IMG/VR virus record: IMGVR_UViG_3300025128_006394 | Location: 1 to 34,075 of that record | Source: a virus | DNA length: 34,075 nt | Direction: 5' to 3' (one strand) | Part shown: piece by piece, positions 1 through 7,546 of the stretch | Numbering within the stretch: the first letter of the stretch is position 1 | How the letters are laid out: the number at the start of each line of letters is the position of its first letter | Notes under the pieces: model-generated | Database searches by the model: none | What the model was told of the DNA's origin: nothing | The model's input: the letters and a program-made list of their open reading frames with translations, nothing else | Made by a program: the position numbers and the translations under genes

Positions 1-653
1 CAATTTATCTTGCAAAATTTCCCTGAAAACTTCTTACCCAGTAGTTTGCTAACGTATGTTTTTCCAACGCCAGTAGGGCCTAGGAAGAAAAACGCAGCAT
101 GTTTCTCTAGCCCAGAACCCAATAGTTTTATAGAGTCAGTTAAGCAATCAATTGCTTCTTCCTGACCAATAACTTTACGCTTGAGGTATTTATTCAAACG
201 TAATATATCCTCCATAGTAGAAAACATTTTACCTTTATATTTCTTCTTATCTCTCAAAGGAGATCTTTCAACCAAGGAGTCTAATATTCCTTCACCAAAA
301 GAACTTAGTGTAGAATTTATATCCATAAGAATCATATCTAGATTAAATATTGGATATAATTTAGTAACTCCAAAGTATATATCTTCTAAGGCTTCCTTAA
401 GCCCTTCGTGAGCATCAGGATCATCAGAATCCTCTACTTCGTCCCTCATCTTAGTTATTATGGAAGAATCCTCCAAGAATATCTTTGCCAGCATAACCAT
501 GTAAGTAAACGTGCTGGGAGATCCCTGATACTCCTCCACCTTCCTCCTGATTACGTTATATGCTGCGGAAATTTCCGCATCGTTCATGTTTCTAATCAAG
601 AGTATAGTTTGTATGGTGTGACATACAATTTTATAAGATTTTCTGTTATTCAT
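1..653 (-). CDS. Clp-type AAA+ ATPase (partial, N-terminal 217 residues)
   Basis: Reading from the ATG at 653 to the window edge gives an open frame with no stop; the gene continues beyond position 1. Residues about 153-200 match the start of a ClpA/ClpB second AAA+ module: a VIGQEEAID box followed by FFFLGPTGVGKT, with the Walker A lysine and threonine at 198-199. Residues 1-145 look like none of the usual Clp N domains. Family knowledge: Clp ATPases unfold proteins for a protease or as disaggregases; the partner here is unseen. The start overlaps the stop of the preceding gene by 8 nt, so it is probably translationally coupled. Single- versus double-module architecture cannot be judged because Walker B and sensor regions lie outside the window. 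Confidence 0.85.
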   Translation of the reverse strand, partial: MNNRKSYKIVCHTIQTILLIRNMNDAEISAAYNVIRRKVEEYQGSPSTFTYMVMLAKIFLEDSSIITKMRDEVEDSDDPDAHEGLKEALEDIYFGVTKLYPIFNLDMILMDINSTLSSFGEGILDSLVERSPLRDKKKYKGKMFSTMEDILRLNKYLKRKVIGQEEAIDCLTDSIKLLGSGLEKHAAFFFLGPTGVGKTYVSKLLGKKFSGKFCKIN

Positions 654-978
654 CGCCTAATATATCATCAAGAGACACGGAACCAGACCCTTCTTTCCCT
701 TTAGCTATATCAGGCTTGGAGAAAGTCTTTACCAGCAGGTCAAATAATTTTACAGAGGTAGCTCTGGAGTCAGAAGCTATCTTTAAGCACCCAACCATGC
801 ACTTCTTACACTCGTCTGTGTCCGTCCCTGGCTCCCTGTCCACTATATCCTTAAAGTAGTCGTAAGCCTTTAGAGCCGCTTTCCTAGTGTCTCCAGACTC
901 CCTGATAACTGAGGTCATCATCTTTTTAATTCTCTTCAGATCTACGGGGTCGTTCGTCAATAAATAATCTCTAGCCAT
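646..978 (-). CDS. Hypothetical protein, 110 aa
   Basis: I do not recognise this protein. It is mostly predicted helical, has a CKKC pair near residues 57-60 and an acidic C-terminus. An AAGGAAG ribosome binding site lies 7 nt before the ATG, which supports the start. The central stretch (repeated Ala/Lys helices followed by a short segment containing SDSRATSVKLFD) loosely recalls T4-type small terminase subunits, but I have no motif that proves this. It sits between a small membrane protein and the Clp-like ATPase, overlapping the latter by 8 nt. Confidence 0.7.
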   Translation of the reverse strand: MARDYLLTNDPVDLKRIKKMMTSVIRESGDTRKAALKAYDYFKDIVDREPGTDTDECKKCMVGCLKIASDSRATSVKLFDLLVKTFSKPDIAKGKEGSGSVSLDDILGDE

Positions 979-982
979 TTTA

Positions 983-1276
983 TTACTTCCTTATAGTATT
1001 TAGTTCAGCTACAGCCTTATTTATTTCTTCTTCGCTAGCATTATTTTCTCTCATAGAGCTTTTAACGTCACTAGCAAGAGATTCTAAGTGTTTATCCTTC
1101 TCATTTTGCCTATGGTTTATTTCCATATCAAATTTATTTAAATCAGAATTAACCATAAAAGCAGATGCAAAATCAACTACGGTAACCTTACCCCCTAACA
1201 ATGACCACAGTAAATTTATGGCACCATCAAAAATACAAAGTAACTGAAATACTATATTTCTAATATAATTTCTCAT
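983..1276 (-). CDS. Hypothetical protein with N-terminal hydrophobic segment, 97 aa
   Basis: Unrecognised. Residues about 5-30 are hydrophobic and could be a membrane helix or signal anchor; the rest (about 50-97) is charged and probably helical or coiled. No lipobox or catalytic motif is visible. The gene starts directly after a perfect 12-bp hairpin (1289-1316), with only a T/A-rich stretch between hairpin and ATG and no clear Shine-Dalgarno site, so expression may depend on readthrough or on a promoter in that short gap. Confidence 0.6.
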   Translation of the reverse strand: MRNYIRNIVFQLLCIFDGAINLLWSLLGGKVTVVDFASAFMVNSDLNKFDMEINHRQNEKDKHLESLASDVKSSMRENNASEEEINKAVAELNTIRK

Positions 1277-1288
1277 TATATAAATATA

Positions 1289-1316
1289 GGGTAGACTTTT
1301 CTATAAAAGTCTACCC
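1289..1316 (-). terminator. Perfect 12-bp hairpin, probable Rho-independent terminator
   Basis: Both arms (1289-1300 and 1305-1316) are exact inverted repeats around a 4-base loop. On the minus strand the hairpin is followed by TATATTTATATA, which is T-rich but not a clean T-run. It lies just after the stop of the gene at 1349-1624. It could instead be an RNA-processing or stabilising hairpin, because the next gene begins only 12 nt further on. Confidence 0.6.
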
Positions 1317-1348
1317 TCTTAGTTTATCGAATTATTAGGTTAAATATC

Positions 1349-1624
1349 CTAATTTTCTCCGTCAGAATGCCTATCATAGGTATCGGAATCAGGATTCCAG
1401 TTAGAGATAAAAACCTCAAATGCCTCTTGCCTTGACATTCCACTGTTCTTTTGCTCCTTAGTCATTCTGAATCTCTTACCTGTTGCCTTTCGGTAATCCT
1501 CTGGATTTTGGAAAGGGAGACTACCCTCATTTGCCTCTACTGAAAAAGTGTTTTCCATTGCTTTATTAATTAAATTGTCTAAAATAGATAGAAGATTATC
1601 TGTGTATTTATTATTATCTCCCAT
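1349..1624 (-). CDS. Hypothetical protein, 91 aa
   Basis: Unrecognised small protein, acidic at the C-terminus (SDSDTYD-like, Asp/Glu/Asn-rich), with a central basic patch around KRFRMTKEQK. I place the start at the ATG at 1624, not at an upstream in-frame TTG at 1642, because a CTATAATA box at 1630-1637 ends 5 nt before this ATG, as at four other genes in the window. There is no Shine-Dalgarno site. It is followed by a strong hairpin, so it looks like a monocistronic unit with its own promoter and terminator. Confidence 0.6.
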   Translation of the reverse strand: MGDNNKYTDNLLSILDNLINKAMENTFSVEANEGSLPFQNPEDYRKATGKRFRMTKEQKNSGMSRQEAFEVFISNWNPDSDTYDRHSDGEN

Positions 1625-1629
1625 AAGAT

Positions 1630-1637
1630 TATTATAG
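1630..1637 (-). promoter_or_regulatory. CTATAATA box, 5 nt before the ATG at 1624
   Basis: Exact CTATAATA on the minus strand, with no -35-like hexamer recognised upstream. If it is the melting (-10) element, transcription would begin at or within a few bases of the ATG, giving a leaderless or near-leaderless mRNA. The same box and spacing occur at 6409, 30092, 31124 and 34067. Confidence 0.55.
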
Positions 1638-1651
1638 AACAATAAAAGTTA

Positions 1652-2665
1652 TTATTGTCCATAAATTAATTTTTTTATCGTCGGTAAATCACCAGAGTTT
1701 AGCAAGTCCAATAACTGAGATTCCCTAAACTTCTTACCATCACAGTTATACCAACCTGGGGAAGATACCTCTATGGCCTCGTCCTGAACCAAACTATGAA
1801 TAAGACCACACTCGGGTGTTAGCCCCTTATCGAAGTATAATTCAAACTCACATTCCTGGAACGGAGTAGAAACTTTATTCTTCTTATTCTTTATATCCCC
1901 CTTGATGCCTAGAGTCTTTTTGGTTTTCTCATCTACTATAAGAGTCTTTTTTGTTCTATTAGATAGACAATTCATATCTACTGAGAGGTAATACTCCAGA
2001 GATTTTCCTCCAGCAGCATTGGTGTCTGGGTTTGAGTGTGGCATAACTCCAATCTTGCTTCTTGTTTGGTTAATGACCATTAGAGCTACATTATCATCCT
2101 TTAGCCTTCTATAAATAAGGCGTAATTCATTTCCTAAGGCCTTCGCCCTCCAAGCTCCCAAAGTAGGACCAGCCGTATTAGCCCTCTCATCCTCCTTCTT
2201 CTTCTTTTCGTCTTCCCCTCTGAATTGAATCTCTGCATCAATAGGAAGGACAGGTAGACTATCCACTCCAACTACTATAGGAGTCTCTTTATCAACAGCC
2301 CTTATCTGCTCTATCTTCTTGTGTATATCATTGAAACACTTCTCTAATGTCTCTGGCCTGGAGTATATCAGCTTAGAGGGATCAATTCCTAATCCAGTAA
2401 CAAAAGACTTGTTTAGGGAGTCCTCAGCGTCCTGAAATATGGTGTAAAATCCTGCCTTCTGAGCCTGAGCTAGGGTACTTATGACAAAAACCGTCTTTGC
2501 GGTAGAAGATTCTCCTCTGAATTGTGTTATCCCTCCAACAGGAACCCCACCATCATACCTACCTGATATAACATGATTAAGAGCTAAGCTACCAGTAGAA
2601 ACAAAAGTTTCGTAATCCCTTTCATCAGAGAGACAACCTATGGATTTTAATAGATCACTATTCAT
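1652..2665 (-). CDS. recA: RecA/UvsX-type recombinase
   Basis: Homologous recombination ATPase that coats single-stranded DNA and drives strand exchange. The 337-aa length is close to RecA. Walker A is at residues 51-58 (GESSTAKT), Walker B around VVGVDSLPVL, and the L2-type region has INQTRSKIGVM followed by a Gly-Gly-rich loop, all in RecA order. The Walker A glycine before the lysine is replaced by alanine; T4 UvsX also departs from the textbook motif here, so activity is still plausible. GGAAGAG lies upstream of the ATG, and the start overlaps the glutamine synthetase stop by 8 nt. The partner proteins gp32-like SSB and gp46/47 are encoded elsewhere in the window. Confidence 0.93.
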   Translation of the reverse strand: MNSDLLKSIGCLSDERDYETFVSTGSLALNHVISGRYDGGVPVGGITQFRGESSTAKTVFVISTLAQAQKAGFYTIFQDAEDSLNKSFVTGLGIDPSKLIYSRPETLEKCFNDIHKKIEQIRAVDKETPIVVGVDSLPVLPIDAEIQFRGEDEKKKKEDERANTAGPTLGAWRAKALGNELRLIYRRLKDDNVALMVINQTRSKIGVMPHSNPDTNAAGGKSLEYYLSVDMNCLSNRTKKTLIVDEKTKKTLGIKGDIKNKKNKVSTPFQECEFELYFDKGLTPECGLIHSLVQDEAIEVSSPGWYNCDGKKFRESQLLDLLNSGDLPTIKKLIYGQ

Positions 2666-3632
2666 TACCTAACTCTTCCTTCTTGCAGTTTACCGTAGAA
2701 AGGATCTCATGAAACGCTGAGTATGGGTCCACGTTAGCTGCTGGCCTTCTGTCTTCAATATACACTCCATCATCGCCATCAGGAATTCTAATACTGGTAT
2801 TCCTGGATCCTACTCCTATACTAAACTCATCATAATCAGAGGTTTCGTGTTTCCCCGTCATTCTAAGTTCATTATGCTCACCATAAGCTTCCATATGTTC
2901 AAAGTGGAACTCTTCAAACCTCTCAGCAAGATTCATCAAGGAGTCTTCGCCGCTCCTTGTACCTCTTGTAGATATGTTAATGTGACATCCAGCACCATTG
3001 TAATCTTCAAAAGGTTTAGGGTGGAGAGTAACTGCTATGTTGTTGTAAGCAAAAACTCTACGGAGGAAATATCTGGAGACTACCAAATCATCAGCTACCC
3101 TGACTGGGTCATCTGGCCCTATCTGGTATTCCCATTGTCCGTATGTAACCTCTGAATTGAATCCAGCATACTTTATACCGTATACTAAACACAAATCCAT
3201 GTGAGTTCTAACTAAATTTTCAGCTAGATTTGTAGGAAAACAGTATGAATTCCCTTGCTTTGAAGAATTAAGGTGAGGGGAAAATGGACCTCCAGCAAAG
3301 TGAGAAATAGTAAATTCTTGCTCTACACCTACCCAGGTATCCTCCCTGTCTGTCTGAAAAGAATATTGCAAACTCTTTCTATTATTTGTGGGGTGTGGGT
3401 CACCATTAGAATCCAATACCTCACATAGAACTACAGGATATACATTATCCCCCGTATAGACCCTGACAGGGTTTAAAATACAATCGGACTTGTCTACAGT
3501 CGCTTGACCAGTACTTCCCCCATCAAACCTCCACTTAGGTATAGGTTTTCCGACAAATTCCTTGTCAAGTATCCTAGTCTTACCTCTAATCTCCCCCTCA
3601 GCATCTTGCCAAACATACTCTACAATATTCAT
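2658..3632 (-). CDS. Glutamine synthetase, type II (eukaryote-like GSII)
   Basis: Predicted to make glutamine from glutamate, ammonia and ATP. The 324-aa length and motifs are those of GSII, not bacterial GlnA-I: KWRFDGGSTGQA (33-44), WVGVEQEF (100-107), YGQWEYQIGP (164-173), NGAGCHINIST (212-222), MTGKHET (258-264), SIRIP (280-284) and EDRRPAANVDPY (293-304). Equivalents of the metal- and substrate-binding residues are present: E104, E106, E161, E168, H217, E263, R277, R282, E293 and R295, so the enzyme looks functional. Its ATGA overlap with the deaminase and 8-nt overlap with recA place it in a nucleotide and recombination operon. It may supply glutamine for nucleotide synthesis during infection, or it may act as a gamma-glutamyl ligase on another substrate; the sequence does not decide between these. 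Confidence 0.95.
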   Translation of the reverse strand: MNIVEYVWQDAEGEIRGKTRILDKEFVGKPIPKWRFDGGSTGQATVDKSDCILNPVRVYTGDNVYPVVLCEVLDSNGDPHPTNNRKSLQYSFQTDREDTWVGVEQEFTISHFAGGPFSPHLNSSKQGNSYCFPTNLAENLVRTHMDLCLVYGIKYAGFNSEVTYGQWEYQIGPDDPVRVADDLVVSRYFLRRVFAYNNIAVTLHPKPFEDYNGAGCHINISTRGTRSGEDSLMNLAERFEEFHFEHMEAYGEHNELRMTGKHETSDYDEFSIGVGSRNTSIRIPDGDDGVYIEDRRPAANVDPYSAFHEILSTVNCKKEELGNE

Positions 3633-3940
3633 GAATAAATAACCTTCTTTATCTTGTGCTCCTTTATTATAGCCTGACAGTCCTCACAAGGACACGCCAA
3701 ATTATTATTTCTTCTATAAATATACATGACGGATCCTTCCAGGTCGTATCCTCTGTTTAGAGCAGAGTAGATAGCCGAACCCTCTGCGTGAAGCATATTA
3801 AACTTACCACTGCCTAGTTTTGTGTGGGTCTTCCTAGTATTATAGCCTAATCCTAATACTCTCTTTTTCTTGGTTATTACTGCTCCTAACTTGAAAGACA
3901 TAGTGCTCTTTTCACTTTCTTTTCTAGCTAGGAGCATCAT
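3629..3940 (-). CDS. dCMP/cytidine deaminase-family zinc enzyme
   Basis: Zinc-dependent deaminase fold with HAE (51-53) and PCEDC (84-88), the standard metal and proton-shuttle motifs. In a phage, next to dUTPase, the likely reaction is dCMP to dUMP, feeding thymidylate synthesis by ThyX. At 103 aa it is shorter than T4 dCMP deaminase and lacks room for its regulatory insert. I chose the ATG at 3940, 4 nt after the dUTPase stop; a longer version from TTG at 4018 would overlap dUTPase by 74 nt and adds no conserved sequence. Its stop overlaps the glutamine synthetase start (ATGA). Confidence 0.85.
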   Translation of the reverse strand: MMLLARKESEKSTMSFKLGAVITKKKRVLGLGYNTRKTHTKLGSGKFNMLHAEGSAIYSALNRGYDLEGSVMYIYRRNNNLACPCEDCQAIIKEHKIKKVIYS

Positions 3941-3944
3941 CCGA

Positions 3945-4397
3945 TCAGGATCCAGTGCTTCCGAATCCTCCAACTCCTCTAACGGTATCAGACAAGTCAT
4001 CACATTCCTCAAATTCAAAGTCTTCTAATTTTCTAAATATTACCTGTGCGACTCTCTCTCCAGAGAATAACTTAAATTCCTCTCCTAAGGAGGTTAGCAT
4101 TACTGCCCACTCTCCTCTATAGTCGCTGTCTATTATACCAGTTCCGTTAGATAAAACAATACCTCTTTTTCCTAAAGATGATCTTATATAAATAGCAGCA
4201 TAATATCCTTCTGGTATTTCTGTAGAAAATCCTAAGGTAATTGTTGTAACTTCCCCTCTCCTAATACAGTAACTATCATAACCATCAGGATTATCATCTG
4301 CCCTGTATGGTAGGTATAAGTCAAATGCCGCTGAATATGGAGTTCCTTTGTTAGGGACTACAGAGTGTGGATGAATCCTCTTAAACTTTATTTTCAT
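3945..4397 (-). CDS. dut: dUTPase (trimeric type)
   Basis: Hydrolyses dUTP to dUMP and pyrophosphate, keeping uracil out of DNA and giving the ThyX substrate. All five trimeric-dUTPase motifs are visible in order: AAFDLY, RSSLGKRGI, GTGIIDSDYRGEW, GERVAQVIF and the C-terminal glycine-rich RGVGGFGSTGS. The 150-aa length is normal for the family. It fits a phage that carries a uracil-DNA-glycosylase-like domain on its polymerase. No good Shine-Dalgarno site precedes the ATG; it starts 2 nt after the preceding glycosyltransferase stop, so translation is probably coupled. Confidence 0.96.
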   Translation of the reverse strand: MKIKFKRIHPHSVVPNKGTPYSAAFDLYLPYRADDNPDGYDSYCIRRGEVTTITLGFSTEIPEGYYAAIYIRSSLGKRGIVLSNGTGIIDSDYRGEWAVMLTSLGEEFKLFSGERVAQVIFRKLEDFEFEECDDLSDTVRGVGGFGSTGS

Positions 4398-4399
4398 AG

Positions 4400-5413
4400 T
4401 TAATCTAGTTGATGCAAGAAATCTTTCTTTACTACCTCTGGGGTTAGCGAGGACATAAGTTCTGAATTTCTCCTGGATTCCCCCAGAAGCTCTTCATAAT
4501 ATTTTTCATGTTCCTGTAAACATTCTCCCAGGTTGTCTCCGTCCTTAACCTTAACGAAAGACTTAGGCATGTATAACATTTTTCTGTCTTCAACATCTGT
4601 CCAAAATAGTATTGATCCCGCAGCCATTATATCAAAAGTTCTCCAGGATATTCTATCATGTCCCGTAGGACACAAAGCTACCTTGTTCTGTATTATTGAC
4701 ATTAGATTTTGTTGATAGGAAATAGGATCATGAGCCCACTTCCTAACACCTTTTCCGAACAAATTAGACACAAAATCTTGGGAATAGCAATCATCCTCTT
4801 TAAACACTAGTCCACCCTCAAAATGTATCCCACTTTTCTCCATAGAAAGTAGCCAATCAACTCTTTGATTGTATCTTATATTACTACCACCGTCAGTGAT
4901 TTCCTCTTCAGGAAGAGTTACAACAGAATGAATATCCTGTTCTTCATCAAAGCTGTATGCACCCCCATCAACAATGGAGTCTGGGTTGGCCCAAGTAGGA
5001 ACTCCTATAAAAACAGGATCGAAAGAATAAGGAACGTTGGATAAATCACTTTTCGCAAAATTACGTAACCCTAAATAAGTTTGTATAGGAAAAGCTATAT
5101 TTTTTATGCCGTCTTTCCTATCATCCTCAACATATACCATTTTAGCATAAAACTCTACATGATCTTTCAAAGAGTAATATGCTTCTCCTGGGTCAAAATG
5201 TCTGGGGTCATCCTCGCAGTCAAAAAATATAATCTTGCTTCCCATGTCATGTGACACACTTCTTGGAAATGAAGGGTCCACAAAAACAATATCATAAGCT
5301 CCCTTAGGTATATTTTCATCCTGTATAACTACAGATTCAATACCACAGGATCTAAGCCCTTGAAAAAGTCTGTAGGTATGAAGATCATTTCCCCTAAGTA
5401 TCCCACATCTCAT
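4400..5413 (-). CDS. Probable glycosyltransferase (exostosin/CgeB-like C-terminal half)
   Basis: 337 aa. The C-terminal third has features of retaining or exostosin-like transferases: CPTGHDRISWRTFDIMAAG around 245-265, followed by a segment ending in a VKVKDGDNL stretch, resembling the R...E/D-x-x-A-x-G acceptor/donor region of GT-B enzymes. The N-terminus (GNDLHTYRLFQGLRSCG) resembles the first Rossmann half. Donor and acceptor cannot be read from the sequence. It follows Gmd after 1 nt and precedes dUTPase after 2 nt, forming the low-coordinate end of the glycan block. Confidence 0.65.
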   Translation of the reverse strand: MRCGILRGNDLHTYRLFQGLRSCGIESVVIQDENIPKGAYDIVFVDPSFPRSVSHDMGSKIIFFDCEDDPRHFDPGEAYYSLKDHVEFYAKMVYVEDDRKDGIKNIAFPIQTYLGLRNFAKSDLSNVPYSFDPVFIGVPTWANPDSIVDGGAYSFDEEQDIHSVVTLPEEEITDGGSNIRYNQRVDWLLSMEKSGIHFEGGLVFKEDDCYSQDFVSNLFGKGVRKWAHDPISYQQNLMSIIQNKVALCPTGHDRISWRTFDIMAAGSILFWTDVEDRKMLYMPKSFVKVKDGDNLGECLQEHEKYYEELLGESRRNSELMSSLTPEVVKKDFLHQLD

Positions 5414-5414
5414 T

Positions 5415-6404
5415 CTATAATGCGCCTCTGTACAGATAGCTGTCTATAATTCCCATCCAGTGGTCAACCATCTCCTCCACCATAGAGTCAAAGGTATATT
5501 CTGGCTTCCACTCTAGTTTTTCTCTTATCTCGGAGGAATCTCCCCTCAAGAAATCAAGCTCTTGAGGTCTAAAGTATTTGGGATCCACAGTAACGTAGTC
5601 TTTATAGTCAAGTCCTAAATACCCGAAGGTTTTCTCACACATCTGTCTGATGGTACGGCTTTCTCCTGTAGCTACTACCCAATCACTGGCTTCCTCATTA
5701 GTAACTATCTTGTGCATAGCATCAACATAATCTTTAGAATGTCCCCAGTCTCTTGAAGCATCTAGATTACCGAGAGCCAAAGAATCACGAAAACCCTTTC
5801 TAATCTCAACAGCACCCTTCACAATTTTGTTGGTAACAAAGTTAGAGCCTCTCCTAGGGGACTCATGATTGAACAATATACCATTACACGTATGCATGTC
5901 ATATGCAGCCCTGTAATGCCTAACCAGATTATACCCCATGACCTTAGCACATCCATAAGGAGACGTAGGTGTCATAGGTGTTGTCTTTCTTTGATATCCG
6001 TCCTTATCAACAGAGTTACCAAACATCTCAGAGGAGCTTGCCTGATAGAACTTAACCTTAGGAATAAGTAACCTACATGCCTCTAGCATGTTCAAAACGC
6101 CTAGTCCGTTAGTCTGTATAGTAAAAGATGGAACATCAAAACTTATTCTAACATGGCTTTGGGCACCTAAGTTATACACCTCATCTGGTTTTACCTCACT
6201 GATAATTCTATGTAAGGATTGGGTATCTAATAGATCTCCGTAATGAGTTGTTATATTAGTATCTTTTATTCTACTATCTTGATTTTCAGGAACAGAATTT
6301 CTTCTCAAAATTCCATGGACATCATACCCTTTTGATAGGAGTAACTCAGATAGGTAGCTCCCATCTTGTCCTGCTACGCCCGTAATAAGTGCTGTCTTGG
6401 TCAT
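5415..6404 (-). CDS. gmd: GDP-mannose 4,6-dehydratase
   Basis: Converts GDP-mannose to GDP-4-keto-6-deoxymannose, the precursor of GDP-fucose, GDP-rhamnose and GDP-perosamine. It is an extended short-chain dehydrogenase with NAD(P)-binding GVAGQDG (9-15), an SSSEMFG active-site segment (123-129) and the catalytic Y150/K154 pair in SPYGCAK; the RRGSNFVTNKI stretch is typical of Gmd. At 329 aa it is slightly shorter than bacterial Gmd (about 350-370). It has its own CTATAATA box 4 nt before the ATG, unlike its neighbours in the glycan block. Neighbouring DegT-type aminotransferase and fucosyltransferase-like genes fit a GDP-deoxyhexose pathway. Confidence 0.96.
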   Translation of the reverse strand: MTKTALITGVAGQDGSYLSELLLSKGYDVHGILRRNSVPENQDSRIKDTNITTHYGDLLDTQSLHRIISEVKPDEVYNLGAQSHVRISFDVPSFTIQTNGLGVLNMLEACRLLIPKVKFYQASSSEMFGNSVDKDGYQRKTTPMTPTSPYGCAKVMGYNLVRHYRAAYDMHTCNGILFNHESPRRGSNFVTNKIVKGAVEIRKGFRDSLALGNLDASRDWGHSKDYVDAMHKIVTNEEASDWVVATGESRTIRQMCEKTFGYLGLDYKDYVTVDPKYFRPQELDFLRGDSSEIREKLEWKPEYTFDSMVEEMVDHWMGIIDSYLYRGAL

Positions 6405-6408
6405 GCCT

Positions 6409-6416
6409 TATTATAG
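6409..6416 (-). promoter_or_regulatory. CTATAATA box, 4 nt before the gmd ATG
   Basis: Exact CTATAATA on the minus strand, overlapping the TAA stop of the upstream aminotransferase gene, then AGGC and the ATG at 6404. An AAGG in the gap is too close to the ATG to be a standard ribosome binding site. It is one of five identical boxes placed directly before start codons. Confidence 0.5.
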
Positions 6417-7022
6417 GCTACCATATTGAGAAGTTTTAAATACTTCCATATTTCTTAGGTCAGGCCAGTCCGTATAGTGCCATTTTTTAGGGGTATTTTT
6501 TATGGCCTCAGGTAGCTTATCCAAACCTAACTGAGCGGTCTCTGGAGTCATGTAATAATGATATCCCATGGTGTCTATGTTTTGCTCCCTCCAGGGTTTA
6601 TCTGGTAACCTGCCGTCGTAAGACATCTTTTTAAGGGCTGTAGCTGCTAACTGACCATCTGTAAGTATCATTCCCCCTCGTCCAAGGCTCAAGTGCTTTT
6701 GATATTGAAAGCTAAGGCACATAAAAGAACCAGGAACAAATCCCCCCTCCTTCCAATACACAGCAGCATCAATTATATTAGTATTTCCTATGAGATAATA
6801 ATCTTCCCATGGAGTATCGTCCCAGTCCCAATTGATCCCTAATTTACCTCCTAAGAAAGGAACAGAGATATAGGTCCTGGTAGGGAACTTAACGTTATTA
6901 GGCCCTGTAAGACGAAGACAAAGCTCTATAGCATGGGTACAGCAATCAACCGCAACCGCATACTTAGATCCATAAAACTTAGCTATACTATCTTCAAATT
7001 GTTTAACAGTATCAAAATTCAT
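6411..7022 (-). CDS. Short DegT/DnrJ/EryC1-type PLP aminotransferase
   Basis: Sugar aminotransferase fold, likely to act on a keto-sugar nucleotide. The PLP lysine is K109 in SFQYQKHLSLGRGG, the cofactor aspartate is D85 in NIIDAAVYW, and GYHYYMTPETAQLG (153-166) matches the family's GYNYR-type segment. At 203 aa it lacks most of the C-terminal domain of the usual 360-400 aa enzymes and also has a shortened middle, yet the frame is intact. Next to gmd, the obvious parallel is GDP-perosamine synthase; this is inference. Its stop is directly followed by gmd; its start overlaps the methyltransferase stop (ATGA). Confidence 0.8.
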   Translation of the reverse strand: MNFDTVKQFEDSIAKFYGSKYAVAVDCCTHAIELCLRLTGPNNVKFPTRTYISVPFLGGKLGINWDWDDTPWEDYYLIGNTNIIDAAVYWKEGGFVPGSFMCLSFQYQKHLSLGRGGMILTDGQLAATALKKMSYDGRLPDKPWREQNIDTMGYHYYMTPETAQLGLDKLPEAIKNTPKKWHYTDWPDLRNMEVFKTSQYGSL

Positions 7023-7546
7023 TTAGTGGCCTCAAGATTAAGGCTTATTAAAGTACCGTTATCTTTATCTATGTGAGGTATGTAAGCCTGAGAGTGATCA
7101 TCAAATTCAGAGTGCTCCGTCTCTCTCCAATCGTATCCTACAACATCTTTAAAACCCACCAAAGTTAAAAGTTTAGATAGTGATGTGAAAGTATATATTG
7201 TTTTATGGTAGATAGGAGGATCACCCATCTTACCATACAGAGGACCTAAAAAAGAATCTAGATTATGACCGTTTCTATACAGATCACATATGGCTGTGAA
7301 GTCTGGAACCGCCAACCTAAGAATTCCCCCAGGCTTAAGAACCCTCTTCCATTCTTCTAGAACTGTAAAGGCCTCATCCCTATCAAAATACTCCAAAAGG
7401 TGAGAAGCATATACAACATCACAGGAACCATCTTTAAATGGTATATCCATTACATCGTTGAAATCAACGTGAGGAAAATCCTCAGAGTCTATATGAATCC
7501 ACCCAGAACCAAAGTCTCTCTTTCCACACCCTAAATGTAATTTCAT
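7019..7546 (-). CDS. Class I SAM-dependent methyltransferase
   Basis: 175 aa with a Rossmann methyltransferase layout: motif I LHLGCGKRD at the N-terminus, acidic IDSEDF after strand 2, CDVVYASHLLEY (motif II) and LKPGGILRLAVPDF (motif III), as in Methyltransf_11-type enzymes. The substrate is unknown; in a glycan block it is probably a sugar or sugar nucleotide. It overlaps both the cupin gene upstream and the aminotransferase gene downstream by ATGA, so these three are one translational unit. Confidence 0.88.
   Translation of the reverse strand: MKLHLGCGKRDFGSGWIHIDSEDFPHVDFNDVMDIPFKDGSCDVVYASHLLEYFDRDEAFTVLEEWKRVLKPGGILRLAVPDFTAICDLYRNGHNLDSFLGPLYGKMGDPPIYHKTIYTFTSLSKLLTLVGFKDVVGYDWRETEHSEFDDHSQAYIPHIDKDNGTLISLNLEATK

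Noticed and set aside
3665-3845. Two CTATAATA copies (3665-3672, 3838-3845) in the deaminase gene
   Set aside because: They are within coding sequence for conserved residues and are not next to a start codon; likely chance. The same applies to 23772-23779 in the gp46-like gene.
3941-4018. Extended start of the deaminase at a TTG (4018)
   Set aside because: It would overlap dUTPase by 74 nt and adds residues that do not belong to the deaminase fold; the ATG at 3940 follows the dUTPase stop closely.
5411-5420. CTATAATG near the start of the glycosyltransferase at 5413
   Set aside because: It is on the plus strand, opposite in sense to the gene, and is formed largely by the TAG stop of gmd.
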